Source of the DNA: Halalkalicoccus paucihalophilus
GTDB taxonomy: Archaea > Halobacteriota > Halobacteria > Halobacteriales > Halalkalicoccaceae
Reading direction: 5' to 3'
Assembly: GCF_001593955.1 (NCBI RefSeq)
Contig: NZ_LTAZ01000015.1
Coordinates: 21,474-85,473, forward strand
DNA: 64,000 bases
The position numbers were made by a program, and so were the translations under genes. Below the pieces are notes generated by a model. The model was not told the origin of the DNA and made no database searches. It saw only the letters and a program-made list of their open reading frames with translations. Below, piece by piece: positions 26,803 to 36,668 of the stretch (position 1 is its first letter; each line of letters opens with the position of its first letter).

Positions 26803-28008
26803 CTATACGGTGTAGGTGTCCCCGCGCTCCGGGAGTTCGTCTACGCTATCCGGATCGACGTCCATGAGCGAGCTATCGGCCGTTGCGTGTGCGGCCGCCA
26901 GCACTGCCTCGAACACCTGTCGGACGCGAAACTCCCTATCGCCAAGCGTGCCCGCACTGAGTTCGAACAACACGCTACCGTAGCCGGCCAACGCGTGCCC
27001 GTTTCGGGCGATCCCGCCGAATGTGCCGCCGGGATATCGCGTATAGTTCGCTCCGTCGTATTCCGAGAGTGCGTCGTACATGGTGTAGACGAGCTGTTTC
27101 GAGAGGTTCTGTACGTCCTCGCCGACGTCCGGGTTGATCGGCCAGAACATCGAGCCCGTGACGATGTCGCCGTCGCCTGGATCGTTTGGATCCGGCGGGT
27201 AGTCTTCCATCTCCTCGTCTTCGTTCTCATCCTCGTCGGGGTTGAGAACGTCCTCGATATCGAACGTCGATTCGTAGTCGACAACATACGACCCTTGGCG
27301 GTGGAAGTCGACGATCCACGCCGGGTCGACGTCGTCGACCAGATCGATGACTGCCCGCGCCTCCGGAACGGGGTTTTCGGGGTACTCGTCGGGGAAGTTC
27401 TGGTAGAGTTCGTGTTCGGTCCAATCGTGGCGGTTGTACCGATTGATGTCCCAGCCGATTCCCTCCTCGGAGCCGGCGAAGATGCCGGTATCGGCGCCGA
27501 AAATGTCGCTTCCCTCGTCGTCCGCCGGCGCGTCCGTATCGACGTTATACCGTTGACGGGCGACGAAACCGTCGGGGTTTACCCGCGGAACGAGGTGGAC
27601 GGACACGCCGTCGAGTATCCGCTCGGCCCTCGAATCACCGCTCACGAGGAATTGAAGAGCGGCGAGCGTTCCGTCAGCCATGAGACCCTCGTCGCCATGC
27701 TGGTGGGCGATCGCCATTACGTCGGGACAGGAGTCGTGTTTCCGTACCGACACTGAGTAGAGTGGACGGCCCTGATTCGATTCACCGATTTGATCCACAG
27801 TCACCAAATCAAGGTTTTCGTCCGCCAGTCCGTACAGGATCGACTCTAGCTCGTCGTTATCGAGGAAATCGTCGTTCTCAAGGTACTCCGTGCCGAGTTC
27901 CCACTTCGTCTTGGGATCCGCTAGAGCCGCGGTCGAACCGCCCGCCGTGAGCGCCGCAATTCCCCCGACGGCTTTGAGCGTATCGCGCCTAGTTAGATGC
28001 ATGTTCAT
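26803..28008 (-). CDS. Tat-exported M14 zinc carboxypeptidase
   Basis: 401 residues. TRRDTLKAVGGIAALTAGG is a twin-arginine signal, so the enzyme is exported folded. AHQHGDEG at 101-108 gives the HxxE zinc ligands of peptidase family M14. VDFHRQG supplies the third zinc ligand, and LFELSAGTLGDREF near the end holds the catalytic glutamate. An acidic insert (about residues 250-280) lies between. It should remove C-terminal residues from peptides outside the cell. A TATAAATT box is centred about 27 bases before ATG 28008, so the message is leaderless. Confidence 0.9.
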   Translation of the reverse strand: MNMHLTRRDTLKAVGGIAALTAGGSTAALADPKTKWELGTEYLENDDFLDNDELESILYGLADENLDLVTVDQIGESNQGRPLYSVSVRKHDSCPDVMAIAHQHGDEGLMADGTLAALQFLVSGDSRAERILDGVSVHLVPRVNPDGFVARQRYNVDTDAPADDEGSDIFGADTGIFAGSEEGIGWDINRYNRHDWTEHELYQNFPDEYPENPVPEARAVIDLVDDVDPAWIVDFHRQGSYVVDYESTFDIEDVLNPDEDENEDEEMEDYPPDPNDPGDGDIVTGSMFWPINPDVGEDVQNLSKQLVYTMYDALSEYDGANYTRYPGGTFGGIARNGHALAGYGSVLFELSAGTLGDREFRVRQVFEAVLAAAHATADSSLMDVDPDSVDELPERGDTYTV

Positions 28009-28546
28009 TCACCACATGAAACAGAGGCAATATAAATTATTTTATAATATATAATATATATCCAAATAGATTGAGAATTTTCGTGTACAGCTTATGATTT
28101 TCCTGTAGGAAGAGTAGATCATCCTTGACGAGAGTTTATATATTAAACAGAGTATCAAGAGTAATGTCCCAACCGACATCCAGAGCACGGTATCGACTAC
28201 CGACCTCCTGAGCCCCCAACAGAATGGCACACCCAAGACTGATTGCTGATCCTCGACGCCTTCGAGAAATACCTCTGTAACCAGCCGATTACAGACGGTC
28301 AAGAACTCCGCCTCTGTCAGCCCATCGAACCCATCGCAAAGATGCACGGCATCGTCTCAGCGGGAGCCGTCCACTACCTTGACGTCGTCATTTTGATCAA
28401 TACGATTGTCAGTAGTGGTTCGCTCAGTATTGCCGCCGCGTCGCCGTTCTCGAAGTTCTCCAGAAGATCCACTAAACCGTACAGCGGTCGGTCCGGCTGC
28501 GCTAGCAATGAGTCTACCTAAAACAGAATCAGACGGAGTATCGAGT

Positions 28547-28590
28547 CTTGTGCAACAGTCTCTACTGGAGAGCCACGATGTTGCACAAGG
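28547..28590. repeat. Dispersed palindrome, copy A
   Basis: CTTGTGCAAC at 28547-28556 and GTTGCACAAG at 28580-28589 are exact inverted repeats with a 23-base spacer. The arms recur at 33971, 42301, 51283 and 57061. Confidence 0.75.
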
Positions 28591-28820
28591 TGACGACACA
28601 GCCAGTTGCCGCACGCACTCATGCTCGTCAATGAAACAAGAAGCATACCCCCTTCCACGCCGCCTGTATATCACGCTATACCACAGCACAATTGCTGGCT
28701 GAATACCTACCGCCGGTTGAGATGGTTATCAGCCTCCTTGTCCGATTCGTCGTTCCAAAAGCATGGTTGAGATCCCACCAACAGAGCCTCTGTCCGCCGA
28801 CTAGACAGGCACGACCCTCA
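28547..28820 (+). mobile_element. Decayed element, copy A (partner at 57060)
   Basis: After the palindrome, about 230 bases resemble 57106-57340. Matching blocks include TATCACGC-ATA, ATTGCTGGC, GAGATGGT-ATC-GCCTCCT and CGACTGGACAGGCACGAC-type stretches. Both copies can be read as LLAEYLPxxEMVIxLLV. No transposase is recognised, so it is a non-autonomous or dead insertion element. Confidence 0.5.
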
Positions 28821-29182
28821 AGCCCGACCCAGAGTTTATACCAAAGGACGGGCCCACAGAGCGTGATAACCCTCAAACTTGCCGATCGAGCCCGCATCGG
28901 TATCCCTGCGGGTACTGAGCCGGAGTCCGAATCCACGGCGAAGGGAACTCCCATCGCACTCAAACGAGATAATCTCATCAAACGTGGACGCGCACCTTGG
29001 CTAAAATAGAGTTCCTCCGAAGATTCTTCGATAGCCGCGGATTCGATGATGTTTGAAACAGAGTGGACGATTATTGCTGTTATACGGAATCTAAAACATC
29101 TATTTATTATATAGCACAGTCTTATTACGCAAATGTCTAATATCGAAATTACTATTTACATCTGAGTAAATTTCTACACGCA

Positions 29183-30538
29183 ATGGCAGATAAGAACGAC
29201 CACGCTACACTGAATAGGCGAAGTCTCCTGAAGTCGGCCGGGGCATTCGGTGCTGCTAGCCTTGGATTACCACTCGGAACGAATCCCGTCGGCGCCGTTC
29301 AGACAGGTGATGCCAGCCAGTGGACACGCACCGATGCAAACAAGATTACCCTCACTGACGAGACCACAGCGCCGGTGATCAACGATGATTCCGCTGTGAT
29401 TTCGGATGATTACTGGATCTGGGATACGTGGCCGCTTCGACATCGCGATGGCTCGATCGTGAAGATCAACGGCTGGCAGATCGTCTTCTCACTCACTGCG
29501 TCAAAAGATCTCGTGCCAGGTGCTCGTCACAACGAAGCGATGATTCGATATTTCTATTCGCGGAATGGGCATGATTGGCAGGAAGGCGGTGAAGCCTTTG
29601 AGAACCCACTCGGACACCATCAGTGGGCTGGCTCCGCGATGTACGACGAAAATGAAGATCAGATCTATCATTTCTATACGGCTACCAGCCCCGAGCCGGA
29701 GTTCCGACAGCGTCTCGCACTCGGCAAAGGCGCGACACTTGAAACGAATTCCCAGTCAGTTGAACTCACTGGTGAGCAAGAACACGTCATCATGGCCGAG
29801 GCCGATGGCGACCTGTACCAGACGTTAGAACAGTCCCGAGAGCAAGGGATCGTTTACGCGTTCCGTGATCCCTGGTATTTCCAGCATCCCGAAACCGGTG
29901 AGGATCTGATCGTCTTTGAGGGGAACACGCCGACTGGGGGCGATAGCCCAGACGATCCCGAGAGCTACAACGGCAATGTTGGTGTGATGCAGGCGACGAA
30001 CGAGGAGCTCACTGAGTGGGAGCTTCTCCCACCGAACCTAGAGGCAATTGAGGTCAACCAGCAACTGGAGCGTCCTCATTACGTTTTCAACAACGGTCGA
30101 TGGTATCTCTTCGTGTTGAGCCACGAGTTTACGTTCGCTCCGGGTCTCTCGGGTCCCGATGCGCTCTACGGCTTCGTGAGTGACTCACTGTACGGTGATT
30201 ACGAACCGCTCAACGAAAGCGGATTGGTCATTGCGAATCCTGAGGCTGCACCGTTTCAAGCGTACTCGTGGCTCGCGATGCCACAAGGGGATAACATCTT
30301 GGTTGAGAGCTTCGAGAACTTCCGCGGACTGGACGACACTTCACAAGGCGAGATTAGCCTCGATGAAGTCGGCAGTCTTCCCGCTGAAGAACAGAAAGAA
30401 CTGTTCGGTGGCACGCTCGCGCCAAGTTTGAAAGTTCAACTTGAGGGGACTGAGACGAGGATTGTAAGCGAGCTCAACGACGGCCATTTCCTGCCCTCGG
30501 GTGGGTCAGATGGAGGTGGAAACGGCAGCAATCGATAA
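29183..30538 (+). CDS. Tat-exported GH68 fructosyltransferase (levansucrase type)
   Basis: 451 residues. NRRSLLKSAGAFGAASLGLP is a Tat signal. Family GH68 motifs follow: WDTWPL with the nucleophile Asp81, GHHQWAGSA at 144-152 (usual form EWSGSA), FRDPWYF with Asp229 as transition-state stabiliser, and LERPHYVF with Glu296 as acid/base. The enzyme splits sucrose and transfers fructose to make levan or inulin, or hydrolyses it, outside the cell. A TATTTAC box about 27 bases upstream gives a leaderless start at 29183. The C-terminus is a Gly/Ser linker-like tail. Confidence 0.9.
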   Translation: MADKNDHATLNRRSLLKSAGAFGAASLGLPLGTNPVGAVQTGDASQWTRTDANKITLTDETTAPVINDDSAVISDDYWIWDTWPLRHRDGSIVKINGWQIVFSLTASKDLVPGARHNEAMIRYFYSRNGHDWQEGGEAFENPLGHHQWAGSAMYDENEDQIYHFYTATSPEPEFRQRLALGKGATLETNSQSVELTGEQEHVIMAEADGDLYQTLEQSREQGIVYAFRDPWYFQHPETGEDLIVFEGNTPTGGDSPDDPESYNGNVGVMQATNEELTEWELLPPNLEAIEVNQQLERPHYVFNNGRWYLFVLSHEFTFAPGLSGPDALYGFVSDSLYGDYEPLNESGLVIANPEAAPFQAYSWLAMPQGDNILVESFENFRGLDDTSQGEISLDEVGSLPAEEQKELFGGTLAPSLKVQLEGTETRIVSELNDGHFLPSGGSDGGGNGSNR

Positions 30539-30641
30539 GCAATCGGAGGAGTAGTCGTTGAAGATATCACCGGCGATTGAACGGAAATTTGTAGCTCTGT
30601 TGAATCTCTATACTTATTAATAAGCTTTCAGTAGCCGTGTT

Positions 30642-31022
30642 ATGTCAGATCAAGTAGATAACGGCACAGCAATCGACTCTACTGATAGCTGTCAAGAGTG
30701 GTGTGCTGAATACAGAGGACATATTCAGCAGACGGCACAGTGCTCATTTTACTCATCAGCGACAAAACAGCTAAATCAGCAGTCGGTGAATACAGCGCAT
30801 GAATCCGATCACGTGGACGAAATCAAAAGGCATTGCATACGTCGGATTGGAAGCTGGGGCAACGATTTTCGTTGTCTCTTACTCGCTTTGACGGTGCTGA
30901 AACTCACCAACCCCTCCTACGAACCAGGCATTGACACGACACTCGTTGCTGTTGTCAGTATCTTCTTTGCCGTCATGGGCAAAAAATTCGAGAAGCCCGA
31001 CACCGGGAGTACTAATGCGTAG
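30642..31022 (+). CDS. Uncertain small membrane protein, possibly frameshifted
   Basis: The last 45 residues hold one or two hydrophobic helices (SYEPGIDTTLVAVVSIFFAV followed by MGKKFEK). The first 80 residues have no clear pattern. In another frame, ATG 30799 gives MNPITWTKSKGIAYVGLEAG, then ATIFVVSYSL and a stop just before the helix region. This suggests the true gene was a two- or three-helix protein now split by a frameshift. Confidence 0.3.
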   Translation: MSDQVDNGTAIDSTDSCQEWCAEYRGHIQQTAQCSFYSSATKQLNQQSVNTAHESDHVDEIKRHCIRRIGSWGNDFRCLLLALTVLKLTNPSYEPGIDTTLVAVVSIFFAVMGKKFEKPDTGSTNA

Positions 31023-31094
31023 CCCTGCTGTAGCTACCGAATTACGGAATGCGCTTCCAGTAGCTAACCGGGGAGCGAGACACGCTCTGTAGTC

Positions 31095-31540
31095 AGCACG
31101 ACTTCTAAAATCCATCACTATTTGAGGGTTTAAACACCGTTAAACCATCGTATGAAACTGATCAAACCAACTCACTGAACGAAAGAATAGCCAGCTCACG
31201 GAATATCATCCGTGGTCTCGGCTATCCGGAACGACTCGAGGTCCGTATACCAAAGCCCATATGGAACACGCGTTGCCAGCAAAATTGGATCAGACGGCTT
31301 TATTGAACCTCTCTTACTGTCTGGCGATTGGCTGAGAATCTGATTTGGCATCGAATCCACGGAACCCGGTCGGAAGAGTGTCTCTGCTCAATGTCAACGC
31401 TGAGGGTTTCAACAGAGCCGTCCCACTCTATGCGGTAGTACTCCTAACAGTATTGCACCTTACGGTCAACGAGATCCTGGGTGTCCGCCGGTGGACGGCC
31501 GTGCTAGCCTACCCGGTGATGTTCGTGCATCGCCGGGCTC
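31095..31540. repeat. Dispersed relic block (partners at 52307 and 51150)
   Basis: 31095-31313 shares long stretches with 52307-52500 (CAGCACGACTTCT, GAACGAAAGAA-GCCAGCTCAC, CGAGGTCCGTATACC). 31460-31530 shares GGTGTCCGC and TGGACGGCCGTGCT with 51155-51230. These are pieces of the same lost element or gene family. No intact member lies in the window. Confidence 0.5.
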
Positions 31541-31660
31541 GTCGTATTTGAGGCGACGGTAATGCGGACAGCGTATGGCGGGATTGAAGCCGGGATTTGA
31601 CGAAAGAACGCACCGAAACGATCCATCCAGGCCAGATCCACGGCTTTAGTTATGAGTAGC

Positions 31661-32989
31661 TCACCCAAGCTCTTCCGAAGCAGGCTCGGTCAATGCTGCA
31701 CAGTGACCGCCTTCCGGAAGTGGGCCACAGAGAGCATCCTGGCCGCCACCAGTCGGAATGGCATATTTTCTGCGTTCAGCCTTTGGTCCCCTGTCTTCAT
31801 TCACCGACTCGACTGTGTCAGGGAGGTATCGCCACACCAATGGCACTAGAACGATTCCGGTCATGGCGGCAACGACAACGGTTCCTGGATACCCGGTAGT
31901 GACGTACAGTGGACCGGCCAGCGCACCGCCGATTCCGAATCCGAGTTGTCCGACGGACATATTGAGGCTCATCAGCGACCCACGGTGGGTATCCGGCACC
32001 ATTTCGGTGAGCATCGCTTGGAAGGGGCTAGCTCGAGAGGCGAGAAGGGCCATCACGACGACGAAGAGGGCAAAGATTGCCCAAACTGTTGTCGTGACTG
32101 CGAGCGTGAACAACATCGCCACTGCAACCGCGAGTGACGTCGCGACGATGACGCGCTTGCGGCCGACGGTGTCGGAGAACTTTCCCGACCGTGGACCGGC
32201 GATCGCGTTGCCGATACCGCCGAAGAAAAACAGGAGTGCGATCGCGGCCCCGGTAACGCCGTGACTCGTCTCGAGCCACGTCGGGAGGTAGGCGATGTAC
32301 AACGAGATCCCCATGAACATGAGCGCGAAGCTGATGACGGCTGCAACGACGTCAGTTCGATGTAACAGTTCACCATATTCGCTGACGGCTGATCCGACTG
32401 AGAGCGGCTCGGGATTCGAGATCGGGATCCGAGGCAGGACGAGGACGACGAGTGCAGCTGTAATCGCCATCACGACAGCGAAGGCGAGAAACGGTGTCCG
32501 AAAACCGAAGCGAGCTGCGAGTACCGTTCCGATCGGAATGCCGAGAATCTGGCCCACCGCGAGACCGCTCATCACCCAGCCGTTCGCCCAACCGCGTCGC
32601 TTCGGCGGGAAGTAGTCACCGACGTAGGCGACTGATGCGCCCGCGAGCATCCCGCCGGCGACCCCCGCGATCGCCCGCACACCGAGGAACGATCCGAAGT
32701 CCCAGATAAGTCCATGTAGTACGAGTGCGACCGTCATACTCGCCGTTCCAAGCACGAGCATCCGCTGGCGGCCGATCGTATCGGATACCGGCCCGGAAAC
32801 GAGTGCGAACACGGCCACCGAAATGGCGTAGATCGTTATCAGCGTCCCCAGCGTCGATTCGGCAACCGCGAGTTCTCCCGCTACTCGCGGGAGGATCGGG
32901 GCGATGATCATCGTCTGACTTGAGAAACAGAAGACCACGAGCCAGAGTATAAACAGAATTAGCCGATCGTCTCGAGTATCCAGTGTCAT
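31661..32989 (-). CDS. MFS exporter, 12-helix type
   Basis: 442 residues from ATG 32989 (MTLDTRDDRL); the GTG 33058 extension is less protein-like. Twelve helices are predicted. SGPVSDTIGRQRMLVLGT is the MFS motif A between helices 2 and 3, repeated as SGKFSDTVGRKRVIVATS between helices 8 and 9. AVGQILGIPIGTVLAARFGF is the motif C region of H+-driven drug exporters. It is probably a multidrug or metabolite efflux pump. The C-terminus has an unusual tail with two cysteines (CGPLPEGGHC). Confidence 0.85.
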   Translation of the reverse strand: MTLDTRDDRLILFILWLVVFCFSSQTMIIAPILPRVAGELAVAESTLGTLITIYAISVAVFALVSGPVSDTIGRQRMLVLGTASMTVALVLHGLIWDFGSFLGVRAIAGVAGGMLAGASVAYVGDYFPPKRRGWANGWVMSGLAVGQILGIPIGTVLAARFGFRTPFLAFAVVMAITAALVVLVLPRIPISNPEPLSVGSAVSEYGELLHRTDVVAAVISFALMFMGISLYIAYLPTWLETSHGVTGAAIALLFFFGGIGNAIAGPRSGKFSDTVGRKRVIVATSLAVAVAMLFTLAVTTTVWAIFALFVVVMALLASRASPFQAMLTEMVPDTHRGSLMSLNMSVGQLGFGIGGALAGPLYVTTGYPGTVVVAAMTGIVLVPLVWRYLPDTVESVNEDRGPKAERRKYAIPTGGGQDALCGPLPEGGHCAALTEPASEELG

Positions 32990-33134
32990 GAACGGCAGTT
33001 CGGTCTTATTTAGCGGGGAGCATGCATATCTCTTCCCGAGGCGCTCGCTCCCGTGCACTGACTTGTTGTTGGATCGCCGTCTGTTTCCGACCCAGGATAG
33101 CGATTGTCGTCCTCTTCACTGTCAATGTAAGCTA

Positions 33135-33154
33135 CCACGCCCTAAAGGGCGTGG
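33135..33154. repeat. Hairpin like the end of an IS200/IS605 element
   Basis: CCACGCCC-TAAA-GGGCGTGG, a perfect 8-bp stem with a 4-base loop. Such short GC stems sit at the ends of haloarchaeal TnpB-only elements. Here it is alone, so it may be a relic end, or a transcription end signal. Confidence 0.4.
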
Positions 33155-33245
33155 CATTCCCCTACAATGAGACGAACTAAGACAGAACTGGAAAGTACTA
33201 GCCTTAACTGTCGATCTATGCCTACAGAACAGATACGACCATCAA

Positions 33246-33719
33246 TTAGGTATGGCTATCCTGCTGTCGCGGTATCGGTACAGTACTAGACCCCTCTTCT
33301 TCAATGAGAAGAGCGGTACGACCACCGTCCGCAAACGTAATTCCGCGATCAACAACCCACTGAGCCCAGTCCGCCCGGAGCGCAGACGCAACAGGATTTT
33401 GACACTGGCTGTGTTCCATTGCTATCCGTCGTGGAAAGAGGACGACTCGTTCGAAAAACGCACGCACACCTCGAGAACGGTTATCATTCACGGAGGCTGT
33501 CTCATAAACATCAGTATACCACCGCCAGACGTGATCAGCATCCTCTGGTGGCAATCCAGTTGTGCCAACTCGCCACTGAGAACCGTCGCTCTCACAATCG
33601 AGAGTATGGTGATAGCCAACATGGCCGTTCCGGGTGAGCGTAAGTGCAATGATTGTCTCACCGGAGTCTCTCCATCTATACTGATGTCTGTCGGTCTTTT
33701 TGAAGATTTGTAGCTCCAT
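33246..33719 (-). CDS. Conserved-looking protein of unknown function
   Basis: 157 residues with a Trp/Arg-rich middle (DHVWRWYTDVYETASV) and an acidic C-terminal third. A box A (ATAAATT, about 33740-33746) lies at leaderless distance before ATG 33719, which supports the gene over the overlapping plus-strand frames. No family is recognised. It neighbours a decayed TnpB element and could be part of accessory cargo. Confidence 0.45.
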   Translation of the reverse strand: MELQIFKKTDRHQYRWRDSGETIIALTLTRNGHVGYHHTLDCESDGSQWRVGTTGLPPEDADHVWRWYTDVYETASVNDNRSRGVRAFFERVVLFPRRIAMEHSQCQNPVASALRADWAQWVVDRGITFADGGRTALLIEEEGSSTVPIPRQQDSHT

Positions 33720-33968
33720 CGTGTGTGAATATTAGGAGATAAATTCAGCTTCTAACGGGGTTGTGCTCATGGATATGTAAGTATGAATAGTAACCGCATA
33801 TAAACTCCATTCCAATTTTATTTTGCTAAAATATATATCAATGACAATATGTGTTCGGTAACGAAAACGCATCCACGACTGGTATTGAGAGACACGCGAT
33901 ATCGACCGTTAGTAGCGACGCTATCCTTTAATAGGATCCAAAAGCCCTGTTTGTTCGTGAGATGATCC

Positions 33969-34012
33969 ACCTTGTGCAACAACAGGGGTGAAAACGATCT
34001 GTTGCACAAGGT
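33969..34012. repeat. Dispersed palindrome, copy B
   Basis: ACCTTGTGCAAC and GTTGCACAAGGT, exact 12-base inverted repeats with a 20-base spacer. It ends just before the left end of the TnpB element. Confidence 0.75.
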
Positions 34013-34098
34013 TCACGAATGACATATAATCAAGCGCATGCCCCCGCCTTCAGGCAGGGGTCGAGCGACCACAGAACTACACAATCTACCGACGACAC

Positions 34099-34236
34099 TC
34101 ACTCCGGGGTCTGTTCCAGAACACGCTTCTCCCCTTCGAGGAGCAACCCCTTCCACGTCAGACCACGGTGCTTCTTCAGTTTCTTCAACCGCTCATACTG
34201 TTCATCGTCGTCAAACTCGATTCGGATAGCAACCAT
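34099..34236 (-). CDS. 45-residue protein divergent to tnpB
   Basis: Reads MVAIRIEFDDDEQYERLKKL, KKHRGLTWKGLLLEGEKRVL and EQTPE. One strand followed by two helices resembles a ribbon-helix-helix DNA-binding protein. It is intact, although tnpB beside it is broken, and points away from tnpB inside the element. It may regulate the element. Confidence 0.55.
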   Translation of the reverse strand: MVAIRIEFDDDEQYERLKKLKKHRGLTWKGLLLEGEKRVLEQTPE

Positions 34237-34286
34237 ACAGTATCACACAAACTGAACAGTTATGTGCGTTCCGGTATAACTAGTAG

Positions 34287-35200
<914 letters not shown>

Positions 35201-35288
35201 CCAGACCCCGAGCGCGAGGGTTCCCGCGCCTTTAGGCGCGTGGAGGATGTCAAGGCCGAGTTCATATACTGGAACCCCGTCCGAGCTT

Positions 35289-36668
35289 TCAGGTATCCAT
35301 CTCAGTAGTCGCTGCTGGGTCAGACTGACTGGCGTACGTCTCAGCCAACTCAACTACGTCGTAGACGTGAATTCCGGTTTTGAACCACAACACGCGATCA
35401 GCAGCGCTCCCAAACTCCTCGCTGGAACAATCCAGTCGCTCTGAGACAGCGAGGACGAAGTTGTCCGCATCTACCTGTCGAATCTTCTCCAGCTTCGACT
35501 CCAAGTACTCGGGCGTCCAGAACCCGACGACCTCGAGAATCGCCCGACGTCCATCCGGATGTTCGATCGCGAAATCGGGGATCATCACCTCTGCACCGAG
35601 GTCGAACACATCATCCTCTCGCACCAACTTCCACTCCGTCGTCGCTCGCTCCCACTTCTGTGCGAGCGTCCGTTCGACGTCGCTATCGAAGTGGTTCCCG
35701 GCACTATAATGCGAATTTAACCCTTCAGTATGATCCAGCGTGAACTGCCGCGTCTCGCCGACAGTGTCGTCGACGAGTATCTCGGCGGTCATTTCCCACC
35801 GATCACAGAGCGGGAGCGCCGGGAGGAAGTTCGCCATTCGAATTCCGTACTTCTGTGATTGTGAGAACAGCGATGCCGGTCCATCGAGCACGGCTTCGTA
35901 GCCTGCAGCCTGATTAGTATCTCTGACGCGTTCGCCATCGGCGTCGATCGGATAGATGCGGTGCATCAGCCCGAACAGCTTCACGTAGCTGAATACCGTC
36001 CCGAAGTGATCCCACACGCGAATTTGCATTTCCGTTGCATCGTAGAGTACCGCCTGAGCGAGCGCGAGGTTATACCGAGTCAGCAGCCAGTCGATGGTGA
36101 GATCTGTCTTCTCGTACTCCTCAGTGCTACTGCCGGTCAGTGCGGTTGTTGACGTTGATGACGATATGCCTGTCTCTCCATCACTGGCGTACTGCTCGGC
36201 AGTCCGCGTCCCGGTTCGAACGAGGCGTTTGTTGTCCTCGAGATCAGCGTACATCCCTCGATAGCATTCTTCGAGCGAAATACCCAATGAATCGGCGACC
36301 CCGCTATACACCTCCAGCTTCTGGGTATCCTCACCGAGGGTAGGCTGGCGGACGATTGGGTACTGTGCGTTGGCCCTCTCGAACAGTTGCCGACGGATCT
36401 CACGTGGTTCGACTGGCACGACGATCTCGAACTCACACTCGTCTTTCAGGAGTTTTGCCAATCCCTGAACGATCTTGTAATCGGTATCCGCAACGGTCAG
36501 TTCATCGATCGCATCCTCAAGATCGCCTTGCGGTTCGTCGAGATGAGCCTCGAACAGTACGATAAGTTCCCGAGCGGTTTTTCGATACCGTTGGTCGTCG
36601 GGGTCAATCAGCATCGGTGTAACCTCTTCGTCAGTCGTACGCGATCGTGCAAGATCAGCTGTTAGCAT
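35289..36668 (-). CDS. bax1: Bax1-type nuclease (DUF790)
   Basis: 459 residues. The C-terminal third holds VMIPDFAIEHPDGRRAILEV then VGFWTPEYLESKLEKIRQ, the PD-(D/E)xK-like nuclease pattern of DUF790/Bax1. The N-terminal two thirds (LYDATEMQIRVWDHFGTVFS region) match the rest of the family. Bax1 is the archaeal partner of the XPB helicase and makes incisions in bubble or forked DNA during repair. The start ATG overlaps the end of the XPB gene by 14 bases, so the two are one operon and made together. A Ser/Thr-rich insert lies near residue 165. Confidence 0.85.
   Translation of the reverse strand: MLTADLARSRTTDEEVTPMLIDPDDQRYRKTARELIVLFEAHLDEPQGDLEDAIDELTVADTDYKIVQGLAKLLKDECEFEIVVPVEPREIRRQLFERANAQYPIVRQPTLGEDTQKLEVYSGVADSLGISLEECYRGMYADLEDNKRLVRTGTRTAEQYASDGETGISSSTSTTALTGSSTEEYEKTDLTIDWLLTRYNLALAQAVLYDATEMQIRVWDHFGTVFSYVKLFGLMHRIYPIDADGERVRDTNQAAGYEAVLDGPASLFSQSQKYGIRMANFLPALPLCDRWEMTAEILVDDTVGETRQFTLDHTEGLNSHYSAGNHFDSDVERTLAQKWERATTEWKLVREDDVFDLGAEVMIPDFAIEHPDGRRAILEVVGFWTPEYLESKLEKIRQVDADNFVLAVSERLDCSSEEFGSAADRVLWFKTGIHVYDVVELAETYASQSDPAATTEMDT

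Larger units (their letters stand above)
28009..29182. other. Intergenic region with a decayed mobile element
   Basis: 1.17 kb without an intact gene. The left end is AT-rich promoter DNA. 28547-28820 is copy A of the palindrome-headed element. TATTTAC at about 29153 is box A for the GH68 gene. Confidence 0.5.

Noticed and set aside
26734..27756. 340-codon plus-strand frame opposite the carboxypeptidase
   Set aside because: It is the antisense shadow of the M14 gene, which has all catalytic motifs and a Tat signal.
33252..33713. 153-codon plus-strand frame
   Set aside because: The minus-strand frame over the same DNA has a box A at the correct distance and better amino-acid composition.
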